The notes under the pieces are model-generated. The model was not told the DNA's origin. It saw nothing but the letters and a program-made list of their open reading frames with translations, and made no database searches. Shown here one piece after another: positions 25,214 through 33,572 of a stretch of 64,000 nt of DNA. The DNA is taken from contig NZ_CP023691.1 of NCBI RefSeq assembly GCF_008704855.1, positions 6,510,001-6,574,000 on the forward strand. Reading direction: 5' to 3'. Source of the DNA: Streptomyces platensis (GTDB taxonomy: Bacteria > Actinomycetota > Actinomycetes > Streptomycetales > Streptomycetaceae). A program made the position numbers and the translations under genes. The number at the start of each line of letters is the position of its first letter. Positions within the stretch are counted from its first letter, which is position 1.

Positions 25214-25741
25214 CGCAGGCCGGAGCGTGGTTGTACGCCCGCTGGAGCCCCTGTACGCCCCCGTGGGCAGGCATCGGACATCTGTGCGTACGATCGCTCG
25301 TCTCGCGGCCGTATGCCGCCTCGCCTCCCGGTTTGACGAGAAGGGGGGTCGGCGTGGATCCTTCGCCCCGAGTTCGCTTTGCGCGGAATTGAACCGGTCC
25401 GCCTGCCGGTCTTTGCGTGTGTGATCCCTCACAGGCGCGAAATTCCAGCCATCTACGCTCCGTGATCAAAATACCCGTCGGAATGCCGGGGAAGTCCGGG
25501 TTTCCGGGGGGTCAGATCACGGGAAGTACAGGTGGTGGGCTGCGCGAGGTGCGACTTTCGGACCGTGTACGGTCCTGATCGCCATCCAAACCGATCACCT
25601 CTTCAGGGGTGCGGTTGGGTGTCGATTGAGTAACAGACCTTGATGTGAGGCAAAATCTCCGCCTCAGGTCGGGCACAAGTCCGGCCTCTCACGCGTTACG
25701 AGCGCTGAGACACCGCAGACACCCAGAGGGGGAGAGCGAAA
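25214..25741. other. Intergenic region between cutS and the DUF4193 gene
   Basis: This 528-bp non-coding stretch contains AT-richer segments (25371-25500 and 25580-25670) that probably hold the promoter of the DUF4193 gene, which is preceded by the strong ribosome binding site GGGGGAGAG. No frame has Streptomyces codon bias, and I saw no tRNA or long hairpin. An unannotated small RNA cannot be excluded. Confidence 0.45.
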
Positions 25742-26044
25742 ATGGCTACGGATTACGACACCCCACGCAAGACCGACGACGATCTCAACGAGGACAGCAT
25801 TGAAGAGCTGAAGTCGCGGCGGAACGACAAGTCCGCCTCGGCCGTCGACGTCGACGAGTTCGAGCAGGCCGAGGGCCTGGAGCTGCCGGGCGCGGACCTT
25901 TCCAACGAAGAGCTCGCAGTGCGCGTGCTGCCCAAGCAGCAGGACGAGTTCACCTGCATGAGCTGCTTCCTGGTCCACCACCGCAGCCAGCTGGCCGCGG
26001 AGGATAAGAACGGCAACCCGATCTGCCGCGACTGCGCGGCCTGA
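25742..26044 (+). CDS. DUF4193 family zinc-ribbon-like protein
   Basis: This 100-aa actinobacterial DUF4193 protein has an acidic N-terminal half ('TPRKTDDDLNEDSIEELKSR') and a C-terminal pair of CxxC motifs, 'CMSCFLVHHRSQLA' and 'CRDC', that should coordinate one zinc ion. The function is unknown; the length is standard. Strong Shine-Dalgarno, conserved core position and short size suggest an abundant housekeeping protein. It is followed 14 nt later by another conserved gene on the same strand. Confidence 0.92.
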   Translation: MATDYDTPRKTDDDLNEDSIEELKSRRNDKSASAVDVDEFEQAEGLELPGADLSNEELAVRVLPKQQDEFTCMSCFLVHHRSQLAAEDKNGNPICRDCAA

Positions 26045-26058
26045 GAACGGTCTGCGCC

Positions 26059-26913
26059 GTGGCAGGCGTGAACCCGTTCCGTAAGGGACCCAAGGGCGCC
26101 GAGGGACCGGCGGCCGGCGCACGATCACGCAACGAAACAGCGCCCGTGCCCGCCGACCCGACCGCCCTCCCCGCGGAGCGGACGACCGGTGCACTGAAGG
26201 AGCGAGGCCGCACGGCCTCGCTCGCGGCCTTGCTCGGTCGCGGTGCCGGCGGCAGGGTGCGGGCAGGGCTCGCCGTGATCGCCGACCGGATCATCGACCT
26301 CGCCCCGCGGATCCCGGTCCGCGACCTCGCCACCCTGCGCGCCCAGTTCCCCGGACTGACCCCCGAGGACCTGGCCGACAAGCTCGTCGCGGGCGCCTGC
26401 AAGGGCACCGCCACGGTCGGAGCGGGCGTCGGGGCGGCAGCGATGCTGCCCGTACCGCCCGCCATGCCGGCCGAGCTGGCCGCCGAGGTCACCGGCGTCG
26501 CCTCGGTCGAGATCAAGCTGATCGCCGAGCTGCACGAGGTCTACGGCCTGCGGCCGGCGGGCAACTTCCGGCAGCGGGGAATGGCCTATCTGATGTCCTG
26601 GACCGAGGAGCGGGGCATCGACATCGCGAAACCGACCTCGCTGAACTTCGCCCTCGGCATGCAGATGCGGCGCGAACTGCGCCAGCAGATCATGAAGCGC
26701 ACGCTGCGCAATCTCCCGAACCTCATCCCGTTCATGATCGGCGCCTCCGTCGGCGCGTTCATGAATCGCAGGGACACCCGGAAGCTCGCGGACAAGGTCC
26801 GTAAGGATCTGCGCACGAAACAGGTCCCCTGGGACGCCCTCCCCGACTCCGCCCCGGCCGCCCGTACGGACGGCGAGGGGCCCGGCAGGCCCCTGCCACC
26901 GCCGGGTGACTGA
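26059..26913 (+). CDS. Conserved actinobacterial protein with hydrophobic core (possible EcsC-like)
   Basis: I do not recognise this 284-aa protein with confidence. It has a basic, flexible N-terminus (about 1-60), a central region with a glycine-rich hydrophobic patch ('GTATVGAGVGAAAMLPVPPA') and a C-terminal segment 'LPNLIPFMIGASVGAFMNRR' followed by 'KLADKVRKDLR'. The last pattern resembles the end of EcsC-family proteins, but the similarity is by eye only. It begins at a GTG 14 nt after the DUF4193 stop, so it is probably cotranscribed with it. It ends 21 nt from the convergent DUF3093 gene. Confidence 0.72.
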   Translation: MAGVNPFRKGPKGAEGPAAGARSRNETAPVPADPTALPAERTTGALKERGRTASLAALLGRGAGGRVRAGLAVIADRIIDLAPRIPVRDLATLRAQFPGLTPEDLADKLVAGACKGTATVGAGVGAAAMLPVPPAMPAELAAEVTGVASVEIKLIAELHEVYGLRPAGNFRQRGMAYLMSWTEERGIDIAKPTSLNFALGMQMRRELRQQIMKRTLRNLPNLIPFMIGASVGAFMNRRDTRKLADKVRKDLRTKQVPWDALPDSAPAARTDGEGPGRPLPPPGD

Positions 26914-26934
26914 ATCGGGCCGGGAAGCCGCAGG

Positions 26935-27378
26935 TCAGCCGCGTACGGCCGCCAGCGCCGCCACCAGACGCTCCGGCTCCCGCGTCGAGAGATAGGCGTA
27001 CGGCGTCGGGTCCTGCGGGTCGGTGATCTCCACCCGCACCGCGGTACGGATATAGCCGCGCAGCAGCATGAACGCCCGGGCGTCGGCCTTGTGCGTACGC
27101 CACGCCAGCGCCGCGTCCGCGTCCAGCACCTGTGCCTCGCCCAGCGCCGTCGCCGGGATCTTCGCGTCGCCGGCGATCAGCGCGCCGCCCACCACCCGGA
27201 TCCGCGCCGAGCCGTACCCGCTCACGCCCACCGCGGCCAGCGCCGCGCCGCCGATCAGCCCGCCGAGCATCGGGAGCGTCCCCAGGGGCAGCAGCATCAG
27301 GGCACAGGCGACGCCGATCAGCGCGGCGATCACCCACCAGGACCGGGGCGCGGTGAGACGTTCTTCGTACGACTGCAT
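26935..27378 (-). CDS. DUF3093 family membrane protein
   Basis: This 147-aa protein has two adjacent transmembrane helices near the N-terminus (about 14-36 'WWVIAALIGVACALMLLPLG', then 'GGLIGGAALAAVG') and a soluble domain ending 'YAYLSTREPERLVAALAAVRG', which is characteristic of DUF3093. The function is unknown. The ATG at 27378 diverges by 58 bp from the thioesterase GTG. The linkage of DUF3093, thioesterase, dut and DUF3710 is a conserved actinobacterial arrangement. Confidence 0.9.
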   Translation of the reverse strand: MQSYEERLTAPRSWWVIAALIGVACALMLLPLGTLPMLGGLIGGAALAAVGVSGYGSARIRVVGGALIAGDAKIPATALGEAQVLDADAALAWRTHKADARAFMLLRGYIRTAVRVEITDPQDPTPYAYLSTREPERLVAALAAVRG

Positions 27379-27436
27379 GGCTCCAGCTTGGCACGGCGGC
27401 GCGGGCCCGCTACGCGCGCGGGTAGGGTCTGCACTC

Positions 27437-28030
27437 GTGAGTGGAACTGACGAACCCAGGGCGCGGCTGACGCCACCGACGGACGCCGTCGCTCCGGTCC
27501 GGCATGCCGAGGCGCCGGCACCCGGAGAACTCCTCGGCGCGCACTACGACCGGTGCTTCGGCTGCGGCACCGGCCAGCCTCACGGTCTGCACCTGGAGGC
27601 GCGGGCCGGCGACGGCGTGAGCGTGACCGCCGAGTTCACCGTCAAGGAGGCCCACCAGGGTGCGCCCGGTCTGGCGCACGGCGGCGTGCTGGCCACCGCG
27701 CTGGACGAGACGCTCGGCTCGCTGAACTGGCTGCTGCGGGTGATCGCGGTGACCGGCCGCCTGGAGACCGACTTCGTACGTCCGGTCCCCCTGGGCACCG
27801 TGCTGCACCTCGACGCGCGGGTCACCGCCGTACACCGCCGAAAGATCTATTCGACGGCCGTGGGGCGTATAGGCGGCCCGGACGGCCCGGTCGCGGTGCG
27901 TGCCGAAGCCGTCTTCATCGAGGTGAAGGTCGACCACTTCATCGACAACGGCAGGACCGAGGAGATCCAGGCGGCGATGTCCGACCCGGACCAGGTCAAA
28001 CGAGCGCGTGCCTTCGAGGTGAACCCGTGA
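27437..28030 (+). CDS. PaaI-type hotdog-fold thioesterase
   Basis: This 197-aa protein has a single hotdog domain (about 40-165). The signature is 'HQGAPGLAHGGVLATALDE', where the HGG turn and following acidic residue form the active-site helix of PaaI/4HBT acyl-CoA thioesterases. A Cys pair in 'CFGCGTGQPHGLHL' precedes the core and is common in this subgroup. The acyl substrate is unknown. I chose the GTG at 27437 to avoid overlap with the divergent DUF3093 gene. Its stop overlaps the dut GTG start (GTGA), so it is translationally coupled to dUTPase. Confidence 0.88.
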   Translation: MSGTDEPRARLTPPTDAVAPVRHAEAPAPGELLGAHYDRCFGCGTGQPHGLHLEARAGDGVSVTAEFTVKEAHQGAPGLAHGGVLATALDETLGSLNWLLRVIAVTGRLETDFVRPVPLGTVLHLDARVTAVHRRKIYSTAVGRIGGPDGPVAVRAEAVFIEVKVDHFIDNGRTEEIQAAMSDPDQVKRARAFEVNP

Positions 28031-28548
28031 GTCAGGTACGGAATCCGGTGGATGTGCTGCTGCGCCGGCTGGACCCGGACGTGCCCGTTCCGTCGTACGG
28101 GCATCCCGGCGACGCGGGCGTGGATCTGGTGACCACCGAGGCCGCCGAGCTGGCGCCGGGGGAGCGCACCGTGCTGCCCACCGGGGTGTCGATCGCGCTG
28201 CCCGACGGCTACGCGGCCTTTGTGCACCCGCGGTCGGGGCTGGCCGCGCGGTGCGGACTGGCGCTGGTGAATGCCCCCGGGACGGTGGATGCCGGGTACC
28301 GTGGAGAGATCAAGGTGATCGTGGTCAATCTGGACCCGCGCGAGCGCGTGCGGTTCGAACGATTCGACCGGATTGCCCAACTGGTCGTCCAGCAGGTCGA
28401 GAAGGTGCGCTTCCACGAGGTGGCGGAACTTCCCGGCTCGGCGCGGGCCGAGGGGGGATTCGGTTCCACCGGCGGTCATGCGGCGGTGGACGGCTCCACG
28501 GGCGGGAATGAATACGCATCGGTCGGTGCCGACCGGGAAGGACAGTGA
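28027..28548 (+). CDS. dut: Deoxyuridine 5'-triphosphate nucleotidohydrolase (dUTPase)
   Basis: This 173-aa trimeric dUTPase hydrolyses dUTP to dUMP and PPi, limiting uracil misincorporation. All five family motifs are visible: 'HPGDAGVDL', 'HPRSGLAARCG', 'NAPGTVDAGYRGEI' (catalytic Asp), 'FDRIAQLVV' and the glycine-rich arm 'RAEGGFGSTGG'. A further 24-residue hydrophilic tail follows motif V. It is coupled to the upstream thioesterase by a GTGA overlap and to the DUF3710 gene two bases downstream. Confidence 0.96.
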   Translation: MSQVRNPVDVLLRRLDPDVPVPSYGHPGDAGVDLVTTEAAELAPGERTVLPTGVSIALPDGYAAFVHPRSGLAARCGLALVNAPGTVDAGYRGEIKVIVVNLDPRERVRFERFDRIAQLVVQQVEKVRFHEVAELPGSARAEGGFGSTGGHAAVDGSTGGNEYASVGADREGQ

Positions 28549-28549
28549 C

Positions 28550-29317
28550 GTGTTCGGACGTCGCAAGAAGAACGAGGCTCCTGAAGAGTCGGCCAAGGAC
28601 ACCAGGCTCGCCGACGAGCGAGCGGTGAGCGACGCCGACGAGGACGAGGCGGAGCAGCAGCGGCTCAGCCTTCCGCCCGCGCCGCGTCCCGACGGTCCCT
28701 GGGACGCGTCGGAGGTCTCCGAGCCCGGCGAGGGCCGGGTGGACCTCGGCGGGCTGTTCGTGCCCGGTGTCGAGGGCATGGAACTCCGGGTGGAGGTCGC
28801 CGGTGACGCCATCGTCGCCGCGACCGTGGTGCTTCAGGACAGCGCGGTACAGCTACAGGCCTTCGCCGCCCCCAAGAACGAGGGGATCTGGGGCGAGGTC
28901 CGCGAGGAGATCGCCGCCGGCATCACCCAGCAGGGCGGGGTCATCGACGAGGTCGAGGGCCCGCTGGGCTGGGAGCTGCGTGCCCAGGTACCGGTACAGC
29001 TGCCGGACGGCACCAATGGGGTGCAGGTCGTGCGCTTCATCGGCGTCGACGGCCCCCGGTGGTTCCTGCGGGGTGTGATCTCCGGCCAGGGCGCGGTGCA
29101 GCCGCAGGCCGCGGGCGTGCTGGAGCACATCTTCCGGGACACCGTGATCGTCCGCGGCGATGCGCCGATGGCGCCCCGCGACCCGATCGTCCTGAAGCTG
29201 CCGGACGACGCCCAGATGGTGCCGGACGGTGTGCAGCAGGATCAGGTCGAGCAGTCGCGCTTCGGCGGCGGTGTGGAGCGTCTGGAGCGCGGACCGGAGA
29301 TCACCGAGATCCGCTGA
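28550..29317 (+). CDS. DUF3710 family protein
   Basis: This 255-aa conserved actinobacterial protein has a highly charged N-terminus (about 1-60, Lys/Glu/Asp-rich, probably disordered) and a folded DUF3710 domain containing 'DLGGLFVPGVEGMELRVEV' and 'VRFIGVDGPRWFLRGVISG'. The function is unknown. No membrane segment or catalytic motif was recognised. It starts at a GTG one base after the dut stop, so it is the last gene of the thioesterase-dut unit; a long hairpin follows 63 nt downstream. Confidence 0.92.
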   Translation: MFGRRKKNEAPEESAKDTRLADERAVSDADEDEAEQQRLSLPPAPRPDGPWDASEVSEPGEGRVDLGGLFVPGVEGMELRVEVAGDAIVAATVVLQDSAVQLQAFAAPKNEGIWGEVREEIAAGITQQGGVIDEVEGPLGWELRAQVPVQLPDGTNGVQVVRFIGVDGPRWFLRGVISGQGAVQPQAAGVLEHIFRDTVIVRGDAPMAPRDPIVLKLPDDAQMVPDGVQQDQVEQSRFGGGVERLERGPEITEIR

Positions 29318-29379
29318 CACCACCCGGCGGCCGGGCGGCGCGCAGGCGCCCGGTGACGGCCGGAACATGACGGTCACAA

Positions 29380-29412
29380 GGGCCCGTACTCCCCGATGGG
29401 GGGTGCGGGCCC
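29380..29412 (+). terminator. Terminator after the DUF3710 gene
   Basis: A 15-bp stem with two G-U pairs (GGGCCCGTACTCCCC / GGGGGGTGCGGGCCC) and a 3-nt loop is followed by a short T-rich stretch. It separates the core dut operon from the kdp genes. Confidence 0.8.
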
Positions 29413-29440
29413 CTCCGTTTGTGCAGGTCAGGTCGTGATG

Positions 29441-29492
29441 CGTAAGAAAGTCGTCAACGGAGCGCTAATGGCCGTAAGGGAGGCGTCAACAG
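29441..29492 (+). promoter_or_regulatory. Direct repeats upstream of the kdp operon (candidate KdpE site)
   Basis: Two 20-bp direct repeats, CGTAAGAAAGTCGTCAACGG (29441-29460) and CGTAAGGGAGGCGTCAACAG (29473-29492), match at 16 of 20 positions. Their starts are 32 bp apart, about three helical turns. They end about 70 bp before the first kdp ORF. OmpR-family regulators such as KdpE bind direct repeats, so this is a plausible operator. A 12-bp exact copy of the left flank plus repeat core (GTGATGCGTAAG) recurs at 35084-35095 upstream of kdpD. Confidence 0.5.
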
Positions 29493-29562
29493 CGGTCATA
29501 CGGGGCGGGAACGGCGCTTTGCTCTAGGGGTCCTGTCCGCCCCGTCCCTCTAGGAGCACACG

Positions 29563-29646
29563 ATGGCCGACGTGGCCTTCGTCGTCGTCACGATTGCGGT
29601 CTTCGCGCTGGTGGCCCTCGTCGCCAAGGGGGTGGCGAAGCTGTGA
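29563..29646 (+). CDS. 27-aa single-pass membrane micro-protein preceding kdpF
   Basis: A 27-residue ORF, 'MADVAFVVVTIAVFALVALV' plus 'AKGVAKL', starts at an ATG preceded by TAGGAGCACACG. It is a nearly perfect transmembrane helix with a basic C-terminal end. Its stop overlaps the GTG start of kdpF by 3 nt, so the two are coupled. It may be a second KdpF-like stabilising subunit, a leader peptide coupling translation of the operon, or a regulatory micro-protein. It is not recognised as any named family. Short length limits certainty, but the ribosome binding site and coupled arrangement support expression. Confidence 0.65.
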   Translation: MADVAFVVVTIAVFALVALVAKGVAKL

Positions 29647-29732
29647 CCGCCGAAAACATCGTCGGCCTGATCGTGGCCGTCGCCCTGCTCGGCTATCTGG
29701 TCCTCGCCCTCGTCTTCCCGGAGAGGTTCTGA
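29643..29732 (+). CDS. kdpF: K+-transporting ATPase small subunit KdpF
   Basis: This 29-aa peptide, 'MTAENIVGLIVAVALLGYLV' plus 'LALVFPERF', is a single transmembrane helix with the PERF ending typical of KdpF. In the Kdp complex this subunit sits against KdpA and stabilises the assembly. It begins at a GTG overlapping the stop of the 27-aa ORF and ends one base before the kdpA GTG. Confidence 0.9.
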   Translation: MTAENIVGLIVAVALLGYLVLALVFPERF

Positions 29733-29733
29733 G

Positions 29734-31440
29734 GTGTCGACTGCTGCTGCCGCGGCGGGCCAGATGAGCCCCGTCCTCGCAGGCGTGCTCCAGCTGACCG
29801 CGCTCGTCGCGGCGCTGGCCCTGGCCTACCGTCCCCTCGGCGACTACATGGCCGCCGTCTACAGCTCCCCCAGGCACCTCCGTGCCGAGAAGATCATCTA
29901 CCGCTGCATCGGCGCCAATGCGGACGTCCAGATGCGCTGGCCGGCCTACCTGCGCAGCGTCCTGGCGTTCTCCGCGGTGGGCGTGCTCTTCCTCTACCTG
30001 CTCCAGCGCCTCCAGGGCGGGATGCCGCTGTCCCTCGGCTTCGCGTCGATCAGCCCGGACCAGGCGTTCAACACCGCGGCCTCCTTCGTCGCCAACACCA
30101 ACTGGCAGTCCTACAGCGGCGAGCAGGCCATGGGCCACGTCGTACAGACCGCCGGCCTCGCGGTGCAGAACTTCGTGTCCGCCGCCACCGGAATGGCCGT
30201 CGCCATCGCCCTCGTCCGCGGCTTCGCCCGCATGCGGACGGGCGAACTCGGCAACTTCTGGGCCGACCTGGTCCGCGGCACCGTACGGGTCCTCGTCCCG
30301 ATCGCCGTGATCGGCGCGCTCGTCCTGGTCGCCTGCGGCACCCTCCAGAACTTCTCCGGCATCCACGAGGTCGGCCAGTTCATGGGCGGCTCCCAGCAGA
30401 CCAACGGTGGTGCGGTCGCCTCCCAGGAGGTCATCAAGGAACTGGGCACCAACGGGGGCGGCTACTTCAACGCCAACTCCGCCCACCCCTTCGAGAACCC
30501 CACCGCCTTCACCAACCTCTTCGAGATCTTCCTGATCCTCGTCATCCCCTTCGCGCTGACCCGCACCTTCGGCAAGCTCGTCGGGAACGTGAAGCAGGGC
30601 TACGCCGTGCTCGCCACGATGGGCGTCATCTGGCTCGGCTTCACGGCGCTGATGATGTGGACCGAGTTCGCGCACGGCGGCCCGGCCCTGGAGGCCGCGG
30701 GCGCCGCCATGGAAGGCAAGGAGAACCGCTTCGGCGTCGGCTCCTCCGCGATCTTCTCGGTGGCCACCACCCTCACCTCCACCGGTGCGGTCGACTCCTT
30801 CCACTCCTCGTTCACGGCCTTCGGCGGCGGCATCCAGCTGCTCGGCATGATGCTGGGCGAGATCGCCCCCGGCGGTGTCGGCTCCGGCCTCTACGGCATG
30901 CTCGTGATGGCGATCATCGCCGTGTTCATCGCCGGTCTGATGGTGGGCCGGACACCCGAGTACCTCGGCAAGAAGATCGGCACCCGCGAGATCAAGCTGG
31001 CCGCCTGCTACATCCTCATCACCCCGACGCTGGTGCTCGGCTTCACCGCCGCCTCCATGGTGCTGCCGGACGCACTGGGCTCGATGCTCAACACCAAGGC
31101 GCTGGGCGCCGGTTCGCACGGCTTCTCCGAAGTGCTGTACGCCTTCACCTCCGGCGCCAACAACAACGGCTCCGCGTTCGGCGGCCTCAACGCCAACACC
31201 CCCTGGTACAACACCACGATCGGTCTGGCGATGCTGCTCGGCCGCTTCCTGCCGATGGTGTTCGTGCTCGCCCTGGCCGGCTCGCTCGCCGAGCAGCAGC
31301 CGGTCCCGGAGACCGCGGGCACCCTCCGTACCGAGAAGCCGCTCTTCGCGGGGCTGCTCGTCGGCACGATCCTGATCATCACCGGTCTGACGTACTTCCC
31401 GGCGCTGGCCCTCGGGCCGCTGGCGGAGGGTCTGTCATGA
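29734..31440 (+). CDS. kdpA: K+-transporting ATPase subunit A (K+ channel-like subunit)
   Basis: This 568-aa polytopic membrane protein of the SKT superfamily selects and passes K+ in the KdpFABC pump. The four filter/pore repeats are recognisable: 'TNWQSYSGEQAMG', 'GTNGGGYFNANSAHPFENPT', 'TLTSTGAVDSFHSS' and 'GANNNGSAFGGL'. Length and topology are normal. It starts at the GTG directly after kdpF, and its stop overlaps the kdpB ATG (ATGA). Expression is expected under K+ limitation through KdpDE, encoded 1.4 kb downstream of kdpC. Confidence 0.97.
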   Translation: MSTAAAAAGQMSPVLAGVLQLTALVAALALAYRPLGDYMAAVYSSPRHLRAEKIIYRCIGANADVQMRWPAYLRSVLAFSAVGVLFLYLLQRLQGGMPLSLGFASISPDQAFNTAASFVANTNWQSYSGEQAMGHVVQTAGLAVQNFVSAATGMAVAIALVRGFARMRTGELGNFWADLVRGTVRVLVPIAVIGALVLVACGTLQNFSGIHEVGQFMGGSQQTNGGAVASQEVIKELGTNGGGYFNANSAHPFENPTAFTNLFEIFLILVIPFALTRTFGKLVGNVKQGYAVLATMGVIWLGFTALMMWTEFAHGGPALEAAGAAMEGKENRFGVGSSAIFSVATTLTSTGAVDSFHSSFTAFGGGIQLLGMMLGEIAPGGVGSGLYGMLVMAIIAVFIAGLMVGRTPEYLGKKIGTREIKLAACYILITPTLVLGFTAASMVLPDALGSMLNTKALGAGSHGFSEVLYAFTSGANNNGSAFGGLNANTPWYNTTIGLAMLLGRFLPMVFVLALAGSLAEQQPVPETAGTLRTEKPLFAGLLVGTILIITGLTYFPALALGPLAEGLS

Positions 31441-33572
31441 CCGCCCCCGTGAAACCGGAGGAGCCCGGCTCCATGTCCACCGCCACACCGACGCGCGCTC
31501 CGCACCAGGACGTCCCCAGCGGGCACCAGCCCGGCGGCGGCCGGGTGGGCGGCGGCCTCTTCGACCCCAAGCTGCTGCTCAAGTCCTTCCCGGACGCCCT
31601 CCGCAAGCTCGACCCGCGGGTGATGGTCAAGTCCCCCGTGATGTTCGTGGTCGAGGTCGGCTCCGTGCTGACCACGGTCTTCGCCTGTATGTCCCCGTCG
31701 GACGGGTTCGGCTGGGCGATCGCCGTCTGGCTGTGGCTGACCGTCATCTTCGCCAACCTGGCGGAGGCGGTCGCCGAGGGCCGCGGCAAGGCGCAGGCCG
31801 ACACCCTGCGCAAGGCCAAGACCGACACCGTTGCCCGGCGGCTGAACGGCGGCAGTGAGGAACAGGTCCCCGGTACCGCACTGCGCATCGGCGACCTGGT
31901 GGTGTGCGAGGCCGGTGACATCATCCCGGGTGACGGCGATGTCGTCGAAGGCGTCGCCTCCGTCGACGAATCCGCGATCACCGGCGAATCGGCCCCGGTC
32001 ATCCGCGAGTCCGGCGGCGACCGCTCGGCCGTCACCGGTGGTACGAAGGTGCTCTCCGACCGCATCGTCATCAAGATCACGACGAGGCCCGGCGAGACCT
32101 TCATCGACCGGATGATCAACCTCGTCGAGGGCGCCGCACGGCAGAAGACGCCCAACGAGATCGCGCTGAACATCCTGCTCGCGTCGCTCACCATCGTCTT
32201 CCTGCTGGCGGTGGTCACCCTCCAGCCGTTCGCGATCTACGCGGGCGCCGAACAGCCCATGATCGTGCTGCTCGCCCTGCTGGTCTGTCTGATCCCGACG
32301 ACGATCGGCGCCCTGCTCTCGGCCATCGGCATCGCCGGCATGGACCGCCTGGTGCAGCGCAACGTCCTCGCGATGTCCGGCCGCGCCGTCGAAGCCGCAG
32401 GCGATGTATCGACATTGTTGCTCGACAAGACCGGCACCATCACCCTCGGCAATCGCCAGGCCGCCGAGTTCGTCCCCGTCCACGGCACCACCGAGGCCGA
32501 GGTCGCGGACGCGGCCCAGCTGTCCTCTCTGGCCGACGAGACACCCGAGGGCCGCTCCATCGTCGTCCTCGCCAAGGAGAAGTACGGCCTCCGCGAGCGC
32601 CACCAGGGCGAGCTGACGGACGCAGAGTGGGTGCCGTTCACCGCCCAGACCCGGATGTCGGGGGTGGACGTCGACGGGCGCAAGGTCCGCAAGGGCGCGT
32701 CCGGGTCGGTCATCGCATGGGTCGAGGAGCGCGGCGGCACGGTCGCCGCCGACGCCCAGCAGCTCACCGACACCATTTCGCAGGCCGGCGGCACCCCGTT
32801 GCTGGTCGCCCTGGAGGACGAGAGCGGCCCCCGCGTCCTGGGAGTCATCCACCTCAAGGACGTCGTCAAGGACGGGATGCGCGAACGCTTCGTCGAGCTG
32901 CGCCGGATGGGCATCAAGACCGTCATGATCACGGGTGACAACCCGCTGACGGCCAAGGCCATCGCCGACGAGGCGGGCGTGGACGACTTCCTTGCGGAGG
33001 CCACGCCCGAGGACAAGATGGCGCTCATCAAGCGCGAGCAGGCCGGCGGCAAGCTGGTCGCGATGACCGGCGACGGCACCAACGACGCACCCGCGCTGGC
33101 GCAGGCGGACGTCGGGGTGGCCATGAACACCGGTACGTCGGCCGCCAAGGAGGCCGGGAACATGGTGGACCTGGACTCCAATCCCACCAAGCTGATCGAG
33201 ATCGTCGAGATCGGCAAGCAACTGCTGATCACCCGGGGCGCACTGACGACCTTCTCCATCGCCAACGACGTCGCGAAGTACTTCGCGATCATCCCGGCGA
33301 TGTTCGCGGTGGCCTATCCGGGCCTGGACACCCTCAACATCATGCGGCTGTCGAGCCCCAACTCCGCGATCCTCGCGGCGATCATCTTCAACGCGCTGAT
33401 CATCGTCGCGCTGGTACCGCTCGCCCTCAAGGGCGTTCAGTACCGCCCCGTAAGCGCCGACAAGATGCTGCGACGCAACCTGGCGGTCTACGGACTCGGC
33501 GGCCTGATCGCCCCCTTCATCGGCATCAAACTCATCGACCTGCTCCTCTCTCTCCTCCCCGGAATCGGGTGA
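31437..33572 (+). CDS. kdpB: K+-transporting P-type ATPase subunit B
   Basis: This 711-aa catalytic P-type ATPase couples ATP hydrolysis to K+ uptake. The phosphorylated aspartate is Asp330 in 'LLDKTGTITLGNRQ'. The actuator motif 'ESAITGESAPVIRESGGDRS' (dephosphorylation loop) and the hinge 'MTGDGTNDAPALAQADVGVA' are also present. The first 60 residues are a hydrophilic N-terminal extension. The regulatory Ser of the TGES loop ('AITGES') is conserved. The start overlaps the kdpA stop (ATGA), and the stop overlaps the kdpC GTG. Confidence 0.97.
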   Translation: MTAPVKPEEPGSMSTATPTRAPHQDVPSGHQPGGGRVGGGLFDPKLLLKSFPDALRKLDPRVMVKSPVMFVVEVGSVLTTVFACMSPSDGFGWAIAVWLWLTVIFANLAEAVAEGRGKAQADTLRKAKTDTVARRLNGGSEEQVPGTALRIGDLVVCEAGDIIPGDGDVVEGVASVDESAITGESAPVIRESGGDRSAVTGGTKVLSDRIVIKITTRPGETFIDRMINLVEGAARQKTPNEIALNILLASLTIVFLLAVVTLQPFAIYAGAEQPMIVLLALLVCLIPTTIGALLSAIGIAGMDRLVQRNVLAMSGRAVEAAGDVSTLLLDKTGTITLGNRQAAEFVPVHGTTEAEVADAAQLSSLADETPEGRSIVVLAKEKYGLRERHQGELTDAEWVPFTAQTRMSGVDVDGRKVRKGASGSVIAWVEERGGTVAADAQQLTDTISQAGGTPLLVALEDESGPRVLGVIHLKDVVKDGMRERFVELRRMGIKTVMITGDNPLTAKAIADEAGVDDFLAEATPEDKMALIKREQAGGKLVAMTGDGTNDAPALAQADVGVAMNTGTSAAKEAGNMVDLDSNPTKLIEIVEIGKQLLITRGALTTFSIANDVAKYFAIIPAMFAVAYPGLDTLNIMRLSSPNSAILAAIIFNALIIVALVPLALKGVQYRPVSADKMLRRNLAVYGLGGLIAPFIGIKLIDLLLSLLPGIG

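Noticed and set aside
29563..29646. Treating the 27-codon ORF as kdpF itself
   Set aside because: The next ORF (29643-29732) has the PERF ending and position of genuine KdpF.
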